Assembly (NCBI RefSeq): GCF_010975035.1
Contig: NZ_JAAIUV010000003.1
Location: 62,001-126,000, forward strand
From: Neobacillus thermocopriae
GTDB lineage: Bacteria > Bacillota > Bacilli > Bacillales > Cytobacillaceae
DNA length: 64,000 bases
Direction: 5' to 3'
Under the pieces are notes generated by a model. That model was not told where the DNA came from. It searched no databases and was given only the letters and a program-made list of their open reading frames with translations. Below, piece by piece: positions 45,033 to 52,543 of this stretch (position 1 is its first letter; the number at the start of each line of letters is the position of its first letter). The position numbers were made by a program, and so were the translations under genes.

Positions 45033-45563
45033 ATGGAGTGGAAAATGAATCATTCAACGAAAAAGCAGGTAGATCGTTTTGACATTATAACGGATGAAGT
45101 AACATTGCCTAATGGAGATATTACAACGTTTTCTTATATTGATTTTGCTAAAGGTGTTTGCATTCTTCCTATTACGAATGACCATAAAATCTTATGTTTA
45201 AAGCAATATCGCCATTCATTAAAAAGCTGGGAATGGGAGTTACCTGCTGGTATGATTGACAGTGAATCAGATTTGTCTCCACTGACAGCGGCCAAACGGG
45301 AATTAGAAGAAGAAACCGGTTATCAAGCAGAACATTGGATGGAACTTGGTAGCTTTTATCCGTCCCCAGGTTCGACTAGTGAGGAAATTTTTTTGTTTGC
45401 CGCTGCAGGGTTAACAAAAACAAAACAACAATTGGAAAATAGTGAGCAAATTGAAGTACATAAAATCAGTATGAAAACACTGAAAGAAATGGTCATGACT
45501 GGTGATTTTCGACATGGGGCAGGGCTGGCAGCGATACTGAGATATAAGTTTGCCACAGACTAA
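45033..45563 (+). CDS. Nudix hydrolase (ADP-ribose pyrophosphatase-like)
   Basis: A 176-residue Nudix protein with ELPAGMIDSESD then RELEEETGY, the metal-binding Nudix box (about residues 69-97) with the REXXEE core intact but a few extra residues between the glycine and the RE pair. The preceding LCLKQYRHSLKSWEWELPAG is typical of the ADP-ribose pyrophosphatase group, which also uses the C-terminal part for dimer contacts. I use the ATG at 45033 (GAGGTGAAG upstream); the GTG at 45030 is adjacent. Confidence 0.85.
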   Translation: MEWKMNHSTKKQVDRFDIITDEVTLPNGDITTFSYIDFAKGVCILPITNDHKILCLKQYRHSLKSWEWELPAGMIDSESDLSPLTAAKRELEEETGYQAEHWMELGSFYPSPGSTSEEIFLFAAAGLTKTKQQLENSEQIEVHKISMKTLKEMVMTGDFRHGAGLAAILRYKFATD

Positions 45564-45651
45564 TGATGGAAAAGGATAGCTGTAAAATAGATAAAGGGAA
45601 CAATTGCTATTATAGAAAGGTCGATGAATTATTTAGATATATGGAATAAGG

Positions 45652-45694
45652 GAGTAAGGATGTCTATTAAGGATTATCCTTACTCTTATTTTAT
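45652..45694 (+). terminator. Hairpin with T-rich tail after the Nudix gene
   Basis: GAGTAAGGAT (45652-45661) and ATCCTTACTC (45676-45685) are a perfect 10-bp stem, followed by TTATTTTAT. Confidence 0.7.
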
Positions 45695-45732
45695 ATTAGA
45701 ATATGTAGTAAATATGAAAGGATAAAGGAGTA

Positions 45733-46200
45733 GTGAATAATAGGGAAAGTAATGCTTCTAAAGAAGTACAAGCCGTTTATGAACAATTATTAGAGGCTTG
45801 GAATAATCAAGATGCTCGAGGAATGTCAGACCTATTTACTGAAGATGGTGAAAGCATTGGTTTTGATGGTAGCCAATCAATCGGAAGGGAGGAAATATTT
45901 TCGCATCTTAACCCTATCTTTGAGCACCATCAAACTGCTCAATTTGTTAGCAAAGTAAAAAGTGTAAAATTTTTTAATTCGGACATAGCGTTATTACGAG
46001 CTATTGCTGGTATGGTACCACCTCAATCAAATGACATTAACCCGCAGGTAAATACGCACCATACTCTTATATTGGTAAAAAAAGAAGAAACTTGGCGTAT
46101 TCAATTATTTCAAAATACTCCTGCTCAGTTTCACGGTACACCTGAATTAGTGGAACAAATGACAGAAGAGCTTAGAGCCGTATTAAGGAGTAGTAAATAA
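45733..46200 (+). CDS. SnoaL/DUF4440-like protein (NTF2 fold, SgcJ/EcaC type)
   Basis: A 155-residue protein with an NTF2-like pattern: YEQLLEAWNNQDARGMSDLFTEDGESIGFDGSQSIGREEIFSHL, then a strand-rich half (VKSVKFFNSDIALLRAIAGMV, NTHHTLILVKKEETWRIQLFQNTPAQFHG). These small folds bind hydrophobic ligands and often occur as uncharacterised single-gene proteins. The GTG start has AAAGGAG unusually close (2 bases). Three bases separate it from the next gene, so they are probably co-transcribed. Confidence 0.78.
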   Translation: MNNRESNASKEVQAVYEQLLEAWNNQDARGMSDLFTEDGESIGFDGSQSIGREEIFSHLNPIFEHHQTAQFVSKVKSVKFFNSDIALLRAIAGMVPPQSNDINPQVNTHHTLILVKKEETWRIQLFQNTPAQFHGTPELVEQMTEELRAVLRSSK

Positions 46201-46202
46201 CT

Positions 46203-46985
46203 GTGAAAATATGTATGAAGGACAAAAATAAAATACAAGAAAATCCATCCGAAAAAAGTAAAAATACTACTTATTGGTTTCCTGGGCGTTGGATGGGAGG
46301 ACTCTCCTTAATCATTGGACCACTTTTATTACTGGTAGCAGCCCTCCTTAGGATACCATTTCATTATTTTTTTGATGCGCAGTTAGAAGCCTATGCTGAG
46401 CATCCCATGCTGATCACTTCGGCTTATAGTTGTTTTGTGCTGGGGTGCCTTTTCTTTTGGCCGGGGATTATTACCTTAGTGAGATTCATTGGTTTGAAAC
46501 ACCCCATTTTGGCAGCATGGGGTGGAATGTTTACAATCCTAGGTCTTATTGGCCGCGTTTTTCATGGTGGAATCGATCATATGGCTTTCCAACTTGTAAA
46601 GGTACAAAACCTGGAACTCGCAACAAAGGCTGTAAGCGACTCATACCAAGCCTTCCACATCGTTTGTTATTTCAATGGTTGGATGATGGCTGGCTGGATA
46701 CTATTGGCAATAGGTGCCTATCGTTCCGGTATATTGGGAATCATTCGCTCCATTGCACTAAGTTCCATGTTTTTCCTTCCTTTAGGCACCCTTAAAGGAA
46801 CAAGGTTCGAGTCCACCTTCATATTACTTGGCCTTTGCATAGCGTTAGTCCCGTTGGGTGTCAAAGTATTGCTTGATGGCCCGCCCCCTTCACGTAAGGC
46901 AATCATCTGGACGATCGTATTTATAGTGGGAGAGATGGCATTTATTATACTTTCCATACTCTTCCCTGAAATGATGCAGCACTAG
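46203..46985 (+). CDS. Hypothetical membrane protein
   Basis: A 260-residue protein with a hydrophilic N-terminus (~25 residues) and about 6-7 membrane segments (for example GGLSLIIGPLLLLVAALLRI, PGIITLVRFIGL, SIALSSMFFLPLG and a last helix TIVFIVGEMAFIILSILF). I do not recognise a named family. It begins at GTG 46203 or ATG 46215; no strong ribosome site is present, which suggests translation coupled to the upstream SnoaL-like gene. Confidence 0.65.
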   Translation: MKICMKDKNKIQENPSEKSKNTTYWFPGRWMGGLSLIIGPLLLLVAALLRIPFHYFFDAQLEAYAEHPMLITSAYSCFVLGCLFFWPGIITLVRFIGLKHPILAAWGGMFTILGLIGRVFHGGIDHMAFQLVKVQNLELATKAVSDSYQAFHIVCYFNGWMMAGWILLAIGAYRSGILGIIRSIALSSMFFLPLGTLKGTRFESTFILLGLCIALVPLGVKVLLDGPPPSRKAIIWTIVFIVGEMAFIILSILFPEMMQH

Positions 46986-47070
46986 TTTTTGTAGAAATAA
47001 TCCAGGACATATTAGCTCAATATGTTTTCTTTACAATCGGGAGCGTTAGTGGAAGAAGAAATAGGTTTAT

Positions 47071-47120
47071 AAAAAAGCCTGTATGAATGATGACTTTGTC
47101 ATCAACCATACAGGCTTTTC
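47071..47120. terminator. Bidirectional terminator
   Basis: AAAAAAGCCTGTATG pairs with CATACAGGCTTTT, with GATGAC/GTCATC extending the stem. It separates the convergent membrane-protein and oxidoreductase genes. Confidence 0.85.
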
Positions 47121-47131
47121 ATCGTTGTGGT

Positions 47132-48118
47132 TCATTTTTTATGGTCGGCCTCGAAGACGATTCCGGCATCTTTTCTCGCCTCGACCAGCATGCGGATCAC
47201 TGAATGGCTGTAGTCAAGCAGCTCATAGCAGCGGTCAAAGTCCCTATTTTTGAACATCTCATTAAATGCTAGTAGTTCATAATAAAGTCGATTAGTGGTT
47301 GTCTGGTTGTTAAGGGTAACTTCTGTATCCTCTGTATGTAAAATAATGGATTCGCACGGGTGTGCACCATTTTTTACATGAATATAGCCTTTTTCGCCTT
47401 GAATGATCGCAAAATTGAGACTTTGTGTATCTTTTGCTCCTACACATTCGGCAATAAAGTCCGGATATTTTAGAACTAAAACCCCGGAAGTATCAATTCC
47501 ATTTGGATGTTTATTGGCGGTGTAACGAATGGAATCCGGTGTTCCAAACAAATTCATCACAAAATGTAGATTATAGATGTTGATGTCTACAAGGGCACCG
47601 CCGGAAAATTTAGGATTGAATACATTTGGCGTTTCACCGGCAAGAAGTGCATTGTATCTGCTCGAATATTGGCTATAGTTACACTGGATCAATTTGATTG
47701 GTCCGAGCTTGTCTAGATGTTCTCGAATTAATTGATAGTTTGGCATGTGGATCGTTGTAATGGCTTCAAACAGCATTAATTGTTTTTCCTTTGCCAGCGC
47801 CATCAACTTCTCCATTTCTTCTACAGTAGAAGTGAATGGTTTTTCGCAAATGACATGTTTGTCATGCTCTAAGGCAAGGCGAGTGTGTTCATAGTGTAGG
47901 CTGTTAGGAGATGCCACATAAATGAACTCGATCGCAGGATCTTTAAGCAACTCCTTTAAATCAGTATAAATGGTGTGGATGTGATATTTTTCTGCCAGTG
48001 GCTTGGCGGTCTCCCTTTTTCGGGAATACATTGCCACGCACTGGACGTCGTCTATTTTTTCAACTGCAGAAAGAAAAGTGTCAACAATGAATCCTGTTCC
48101 GATGGTTGCAATTTTCAT
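47132..48118 (-). CDS. Gfo/Idh/MocA-family oxidoreductase
   Basis: A 328-residue NAD(P)-dependent oxidoreductase. The Rossmann start is IATIGTGFIVDTFLSAVE, and the family's central motif HVICEKPFTSTVEEMEKLMALAKEK carries the catalytic EKP. The C-terminal beta-sheet domain includes FSGGALVDINIYNLHFVMNLFG. Substrates are usually sugars, inositols or their derivatives; nothing nearby fixes it. It is a single gene with terminators on both sides. Confidence 0.85.
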   Translation of the reverse strand: MKIATIGTGFIVDTFLSAVEKIDDVQCVAMYSRKRETAKPLAEKYHIHTIYTDLKELLKDPAIEFIYVASPNSLHYEHTRLALEHDKHVICEKPFTSTVEEMEKLMALAKEKQLMLFEAITTIHMPNYQLIREHLDKLGPIKLIQCNYSQYSSRYNALLAGETPNVFNPKFSGGALVDINIYNLHFVMNLFGTPDSIRYTANKHPNGIDTSGVLVLKYPDFIAECVGAKDTQSLNFAIIQGEKGYIHVKNGAHPCESIILHTEDTEVTLNNQTTTNRLYYELLAFNEMFKNRDFDRCYELLDYSHSVIRMLVEARKDAGIVFEADHKK

Positions 48119-48188
48119 TTCAAAGCACTCCTATCATTAAACTCCTTTTATCATAATGGATTTTTCTATGTATGCCAAATAAAGACAA

Positions 48189-48222
48189 TAAAAAGCAGAA
48201 TGTCAACAACATTCTGCTTTTG
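48189..48222 (-). terminator. Terminator of the NCS2 permease gene
   Basis: AAAAGCAGAATGT and ACATTCTGCTTTT form a perfect stem around a 5-base loop; on the minus strand a T run follows. Confidence 0.8.
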
Positions 48223-48236
48223 TATTAAACATTCTG

Positions 48237-49526
48237 TTAACCAATCGCGTGAAGTAGAAAGTTGGTCAAGAACAGAATGGAAACGATATAGATGGATAAA
48301 GAAAGCTGTTTTTGCTTGTTAGTAAAAAGTTTTACCAGCGGGTAAGCAATGAATCCGAATGCGATTCCATCGACAATGCTGTAGGTTAACGGAATCATAA
48401 TGATCACAAGAAAGGCCGGAAAGGCTTCCGTGAAATCGGTAAAATCAATATGGACGATATTCGTTAACATTAATCCCCCAATAATAATGAGGATGGGAGC
48501 GATAGCCGTATTCGGTACCATTTTAATAAATGGCATAAAGAATAGAGAGGATAAGATGAGAAACCCTGTTACACAAGAGGTTACTCCTGTTCTTCCGCCT
48601 GCTGTAATGCCTGCCGCTGTTTCAACCGTTGATACCGAAGGACTTGTGCCTAGCAATCCACAAACGATCGTGGAAAGGGAAACGGCTTTAAGTGACTTGC
48701 CGTTCTTTTCAGGTGCTTGAAGCATACCATTCACTTGGGAATGCAGCAGCCCAATATTTTCAAACACAAGTACTAACACCAGTGAAAAAGTGGCACTCCA
48801 AAATGGAATGGTGGCCATTTTTCCAAAGTCGGCACTAAATAAGACATTCTTATAGTCCGAAAAGGAAAGAAATGCTGTACCTTCTTTTGGGAAATGAACC
48901 AGCCCGAAAAAGTAAGAGATAATGGTACCTACAATAATGCTGATTAAGAAATTCCCCGGTACTTTCTTTAAAAATAAAAATAACGTCAAAATCAGGTTAA
49001 TGATCGAAGCCAGTACCACTGGGGACGACAGATTGCCCAGAGCTACAAAGTTCGTTGGGTTTCCAACGATAATTCCGCTTTTTTGCAAGCCGATAAAGGC
49101 AATGAATAAGCCGATCCCGACAGTAATCGATTCCTTTAATGATGTGGGAATGGCCTTGAATAAAACGGTGGCCAATTTTGAAAAAGCCACGATCACAAAA
49201 AGGATTCCTGATATGACAACTGCAGCTAATGCTTCCATGTAATTAAGTCCGAGCGATCCGACAATGGTATAGGTAAATAAGGCATTGATGCCCATACCCG
49301 GAACGAGGATTAATGGAGCATTGGCTATAAAGGCGACTAGCAAGCAGCCTATGAGCGAAGAAAGAACGGTGGCAATGATTCCGGCTTCCAGCGGAATTCC
49401 CGCATCCTGAAGGATATTCCCATTGACCGCAATAATGTAGACAATGGAGAAAAATGCCGTAATCCCTGCGATAACCTCCCTCTTCAAATTGGTTTCATGT
49501 TGCTTAAGCTTGAAAACTCCCTTCAT
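48237..49526 (-). CDS. NCS2-family purine permease (guanine/hypoxanthine type)
   Basis: About 429 residues with 12-13 membrane segments of the AzgA/PbuG branch: REVIAGITAFFSIVYIIAVNGNILQDAGIP near the start, LVPGMGINALFTYTIV, SPSVSTVETAAGITAGGRTGVTSCVTGFLILSSLFFMPF (substrate and gating region) and IAFGFIAYPLVKLF near the end. The start is uncertain: ATG 49526 (MKGVFKLKQHETN) gives normal length but has only a weak ribosome site, and in-frame GTG/ATG codons exist up to 49592. I looked for a purine riboswitch upstream and did not see its conserved core. Confidence 0.86.
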   Translation of the reverse strand: MKGVFKLKQHETNLKREVIAGITAFFSIVYIIAVNGNILQDAGIPLEAGIIATVLSSLIGCLLVAFIANAPLILVPGMGINALFTYTIVGSLGLNYMEALAAVVISGILFVIVAFSKLATVLFKAIPTSLKESITVGIGLFIAFIGLQKSGIIVGNPTNFVALGNLSSPVVLASIINLILTLFLFLKKVPGNFLISIIVGTIISYFFGLVHFPKEGTAFLSFSDYKNVLFSADFGKMATIPFWSATFSLVLVLVFENIGLLHSQVNGMLQAPEKNGKSLKAVSLSTIVCGLLGTSPSVSTVETAAGITAGGRTGVTSCVTGFLILSSLFFMPFIKMVPNTAIAPILIIIGGLMLTNIVHIDFTDFTEAFPAFLVIIMIPLTYSIVDGIAFGFIAYPLVKLFTNKQKQLSLSIYIVSILFLTNFLLHAIG

Positions 49527-49749
49527 TTTTTTATCACACTTTCTCGTGTGTCCCTCTCCCACCCGCATCAAGTTTATCGTATTTCGATACAACTCATGCC
49601 GAGAATATTATAACATATCATCTAGACAAGACAGAAGACCTAGCACCTAGTGTATGAACGTATTCAGGATTGGTGGAATTTACTTTTTTGGTAAATGGTA
49701 GGTTATTGGGTTTAGATTTTCCTGTATGGGAAGGACGAGTTTGGATGTG

Positions 49750-49776
49750 AAAAAAGCATTCTTGTGAAAGAATGCT
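49750..49776 (-). terminator. Terminator of the 61-residue membrane protein gene
   Basis: AGCATTCTT and AAGAATGCT are a perfect stem with a short loop; on the minus strand six T's follow. It touches the stop codon. Confidence 0.75.
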
Positions 49777-49960
49777 ATGATGATAATATTTGTTTTTCTT
49801 TCTCAAGTTCCCAGGCTGAAACCATATAAGCAAAACCATTCATTAAAAAGTAAATGACGTTAGATTTGACCTGTTCGGTTTCTTCTAAATACGTGTTTAT
49901 GATGATAAATACCGAGTATAACACAACAAAGAATAAAGCAATTTTATTAAAAATTGTCAT
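49775..49960 (-). CDS. Small membrane protein, hypothetical
   Basis: A 61-residue protein with one clear N-terminal membrane helix (IALFFVVLYSVFIIINTYL) and a second weaker hydrophobic stretch (NVIYFLMNGFAYMVSAW). The ATG at 49960 has AAGGAGG 7 bases upstream, and a terminator follows the stop, so this is a real gene despite its size. I do not recognise the family. Confidence 0.7.
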   Translation of the reverse strand: MTIFNKIALFFVVLYSVFIIINTYLEETEQVKSNVIYFLMNGFAYMVSAWELEKEKQILSS

Positions 49961-49966
49961 GGACAC

Positions 49967-50449
49967 TCCTCCTTTATTTCAATGAAATGACGTATTCGCA
50001 TGTAGGGTTGAAAACAATGGGATTAATTTCATCTTATTTGCTTATGACAAGTCTTATGCAGAGAATCACTTAAGGCAAAAACCGTTTCGTGTCATCATCA
50101 AGGTAAGCTGTTAATACATTTTATTAAAGAGGAGAATGAGGAGGTCCTTATTCTTTGATTATTTTTTTGAAATTCCAAAAGGTAGCTTTTCTTGGAACGA
50201 ATAGGAGTTGATGGATTTAATGGCGGGTTTTAGGAATGTTGAGTGATCTACCATTTGTGGTGTGATTTTTTTGTTTTTAGGATGGGGAGGAAGAGAATGA
50301 GGCTTGCTTCAACTCGTAGAGTAGGGAAAAAAGATAGAGGAGTTGGCTGACAAAATGTGAATCGCTTTTGATAGAATCGAGCATAGTCGTCCAATCAATA
50401 TAGTAGATACATATGATCGGATGAAGCTCATTTGAAAATTCAAGAAAAT
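49967..50449. other. Gap of ~480 bases with no recognised gene
   Basis: No open frame here has a ribosome site or recognisable protein. The sequence is AT-rich without obvious repeats. Broken remnants too decayed to identify by eye are possible. Confidence 0.4.
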
Positions 50450-50505
50450 TAGGACCTAAATCCCCGCAATGATAACAAATTAACTAAATAGGGGTTAGGC
50501 CCTTG
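50450..50505 (-). terminator. Possible terminator of the guanylate kinase-like gene
   Basis: On the minus strand GGGCCTAACCCC can pair, with bulges, with GGGGATTTAGGTCC about 30 bases later, followed by TAATTTTCTT. Confidence 0.4.
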
Positions 50506-50515
50506 GATCATGTTA

Positions 50516-51106
50516 TTAATAATCTGTGACAATGAGATCTCGATCTAAATAGGATTCAATTAATTCGCTAATTTGGTAAGCTACCTGAGGGGCATCAAAA
50601 TTTTCAAATACATGTTCACAGTTATTTTTATAGCTCATAATCTCATCATAATGGGACAAATGCCGTTGGATGTCTTCTTCGCTATCTTGACGCATCCTTT
50701 GTCTTTCGACGACTGTATCGCGGTCGGCATAAACGAAAATGCGGACAACGTGGTCACCGTACATGGCTTTTAATTTTTCTGCCCCTTCTGGGTTTAAAGT
50801 TAAATAAATAAGATCATGGTTTTTAAAGGATTCGACGACATCCTGTTCACGGATTCCATAATAAATTCCGTCTATTTCAACGCTTTCAAGAAATTCTTGT
50901 TGGGCTTCCATTTGTTTGAAGGTTTCTTCGCTTACAAAGTGGTAGTCTTCGCCATTTTTTTCATAGTGTCGGGGAGAGCGAGTGGTGTATGAGATGATGG
51001 TTTCCATGTCAAAAGCAGTAGCGACCATTTTGGCGATGGTTTTTCTTCCTGACCCATCCGGCCCGGTGTAAACAAATATTTTCTCTTTTCCTTTGATTTG
51101 GTACAT
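50516..51106 (-). CDS. Guanylate kinase family protein
   Basis: A 196-residue guanylate-kinase-like protein: P-loop GPDGSGRKTIAKM (about residue 15), the GMP-binding stretch ISYTTRSPRHYEKNGEDYHFVSEETFKQM, and a lid region (RQRMRQDSEEDIQRHLSHY). The P-loop reads GPDGSGRKT rather than the usual GPSGVGKGT, and several GMP contacts differ, so this is more likely a paralogue than the essential Gmk. TATAAT (minus strand, 51193-51188) is a probable -10. The leader contains an imperfect CTCATTTT/AAAATGAG hairpin. Confidence 0.8.
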   Translation of the reverse strand: MYQIKGKEKIFVYTGPDGSGRKTIAKMVATAFDMETIISYTTRSPRHYEKNGEDYHFVSEETFKQMEAQQEFLESVEIDGIYYGIREQDVVESFKNHDLIYLTLNPEGAEKLKAMYGDHVVRIFVYADRDTVVERQRMRQDSEEDIQRHLSHYDEIMSYKNNCEHVFENFDAPQVAYQISELIESYLDRDLIVTDY

Positions 51107-51520
51107 TAAGTAACCTCCTTTTATTATGATGATGGAAAAAATAACCTCATTTTCAATAAATAGCTATTAAAAAATGAGTTTACTATCATTATACCAGAAC
51201 TATTTGATTAATAGAAATATTTCAATTATTTTAGTAGATTTAGGGATTAATTATGGGTTTTCGGGCAATCATAGGAGAAAGATTTTGCGTAAAAAGGTTG
51301 TTTAAATGAAATAATGAAAGAGCAGAGCGGAAATGGACAAATGATGAAACAGGGTGAATGGAAGGTGGATAGTCGTTGGAATAGATCTTGTTAAAGAGCC
51401 ATCAATCATATATGAGATTTGGCAAGGAATGGCACGATACAAGCAGCCAAAAAAACAAGATGAAACGAACTGAAATGTTGTTCGTATAACATAGTACAAA
51501 GTATAAAGGAGTTAGGTGAC
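51107..51520. other. Gap of ~410 bases, promoter region only
   Basis: This holds the leader and promoter of the guanylate-kinase-like gene at its left end and the promoter of the TerB-like gene at its right. The middle (about 51230-51480) shows no gene I can support. Confidence 0.4.
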
Positions 51521-51901
51521 ATGTTCTTAGAAGAACTTCTACCGGAGGAGAGAGTGGCTTTTATTGAATTGGCTGCTTTGATTGCCGGTGTCGACGGGAA
51601 TTTATCCGTATATGAAAATTCCATTCTTGAAAAGTACAAAAAGGAAATGGACTTGAAGAATTATCAAATAAAAGGATGGGCAATGGAGGACATACTAAAT
51701 ACTTTTCAAACAAAACGTGCCAAAACCATTGTTCTAACAGAACTCTTTCAACTCGTTTTTTCAGATGGTATTTTACATGAGCAGGAAAATATGTGTATTC
51801 GCCAGATTAAGAAGCACTTCGGTTTTGACGAAAAGGAATTTCAAAGCTTTAAGGATTGGGTTGATAAAATTAAAGAATTGTCAAATGAATGGGGAAAATA
51901 A
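51521..51901 (+). CDS. TerB-like protein
   Basis: A 126-residue all-helical protein with the TerB pattern: ERVAFIELAALIAGVDGNLSVYENSILEKYKKEM and, in the second half, VLTELFQLVFSDGILHEQENMCIRQIKKHFGF; both halves carry the acidic D-G-x-(h)-x-x-x-E motif that binds metal in TerB. AAAGGAG lies 9 bases before the ATG. Its role is unknown; TerB-like domains often act as adaptors in stress or membrane-associated complexes. Confidence 0.75.
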   Translation: MFLEELLPEERVAFIELAALIAGVDGNLSVYENSILEKYKKEMDLKNYQIKGWAMEDILNTFQTKRAKTIVLTELFQLVFSDGILHEQENMCIRQIKKHFGFDEKEFQSFKDWVDKIKELSNEWGK

Positions 51902-52085
51902 ATGTTGACCTGTCTTTTCTTGTTAAACAAGCTTTGACTCTCACCAAACATTACTACACAAATTCACCAATCGTACCTCTAATCAGCAGCCAAAGATCCC
52001 ACCGATATGATAAAAAATTCCTATCATATGACAGTACTCATGAACTGAAGTTGGAAAAGGGTTCAGACACTAAACCAAAAAATAA

Positions 52086-52122
52086 GAGACACCTGATCCA
52101 TTTATCGGGTGTCTCTTTTTAC
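52086..52122 (+). terminator. Terminator
   Basis: GAGACACCTGA and TCGGGTGTCTC (one G-T pair) form an 11-bp stem followed by five T's, 185 bases after the TerB-like gene. Confidence 0.75.
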
Positions 52123-52182
52123 CATTTTTCTTTTAAAATCAAATACACGACTAAACCCATTCCTTTACGATAAAATGATTCC

Positions 52183-52293
52183 TTACTCATCCTCCGCATA
52201 GGCTTCTGTTGTTGAGTCACGGCAATCCCAGCATTCTGCACGATTCCTCTCCATGATGGATAGCTCCATTCCGCAAGAAATACAGATGTCTAT
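52183..52293 (-). CDS. Possible very small double-CxxC protein
   Basis: On the minus strand a short frame reads CISCGMELSIMERNRAECWDCRDS and ends EDE before TAA at 52183-52185: two CxxC pairs spaced as in a zinc knuckle. AAGGGGGAG lies 6 bases upstream of an ATA codon at 52293, but there is no ATG, GTG or TTG at a suitable position. Either a rare start (ATA, or ATT at 52299) is used or the 5' end has mutated. The rest of the 51902-52543 gap shows nothing else. Confidence 0.35.
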   Translation of the reverse strand: MDICISCGMELSIMERNRAECWDCRDSTTEAYAEDE

Positions 52294-52543
52294 AGCAATC
52301 TCCCCCTTTCTAACAATAAATATATTCATATATATGTTATAAATATGCGATTTTTGAATCTTTATTGCTTGACTACAAAAAATTATTCGGGCGAGGGGGA
52401 TGAACCTTTATCAGATTAGTAGGAGCGAAAGACGAAGAATTGAAGCTGGATGGGCTAAATGAGGTTTCACTTGTGTTCATAAAGGGTGATTTTTTCCCTT
52501 CAAGCAAAATACGATAGGAAGAGGAGGATGATGTGAGGAGTGG

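Noticed and set aside
49527..49660. Purine riboswitch in front of the NCS2 permease
   Set aside because: The conserved core loops of the purine aptamer are absent; only small unrelated hairpins are present.
51889..52173. 94-codon open frame after the TerB-like gene
   Set aside because: It overlaps the TerB-like gene end, crosses a terminator and has no ribosome site or recognisable protein.
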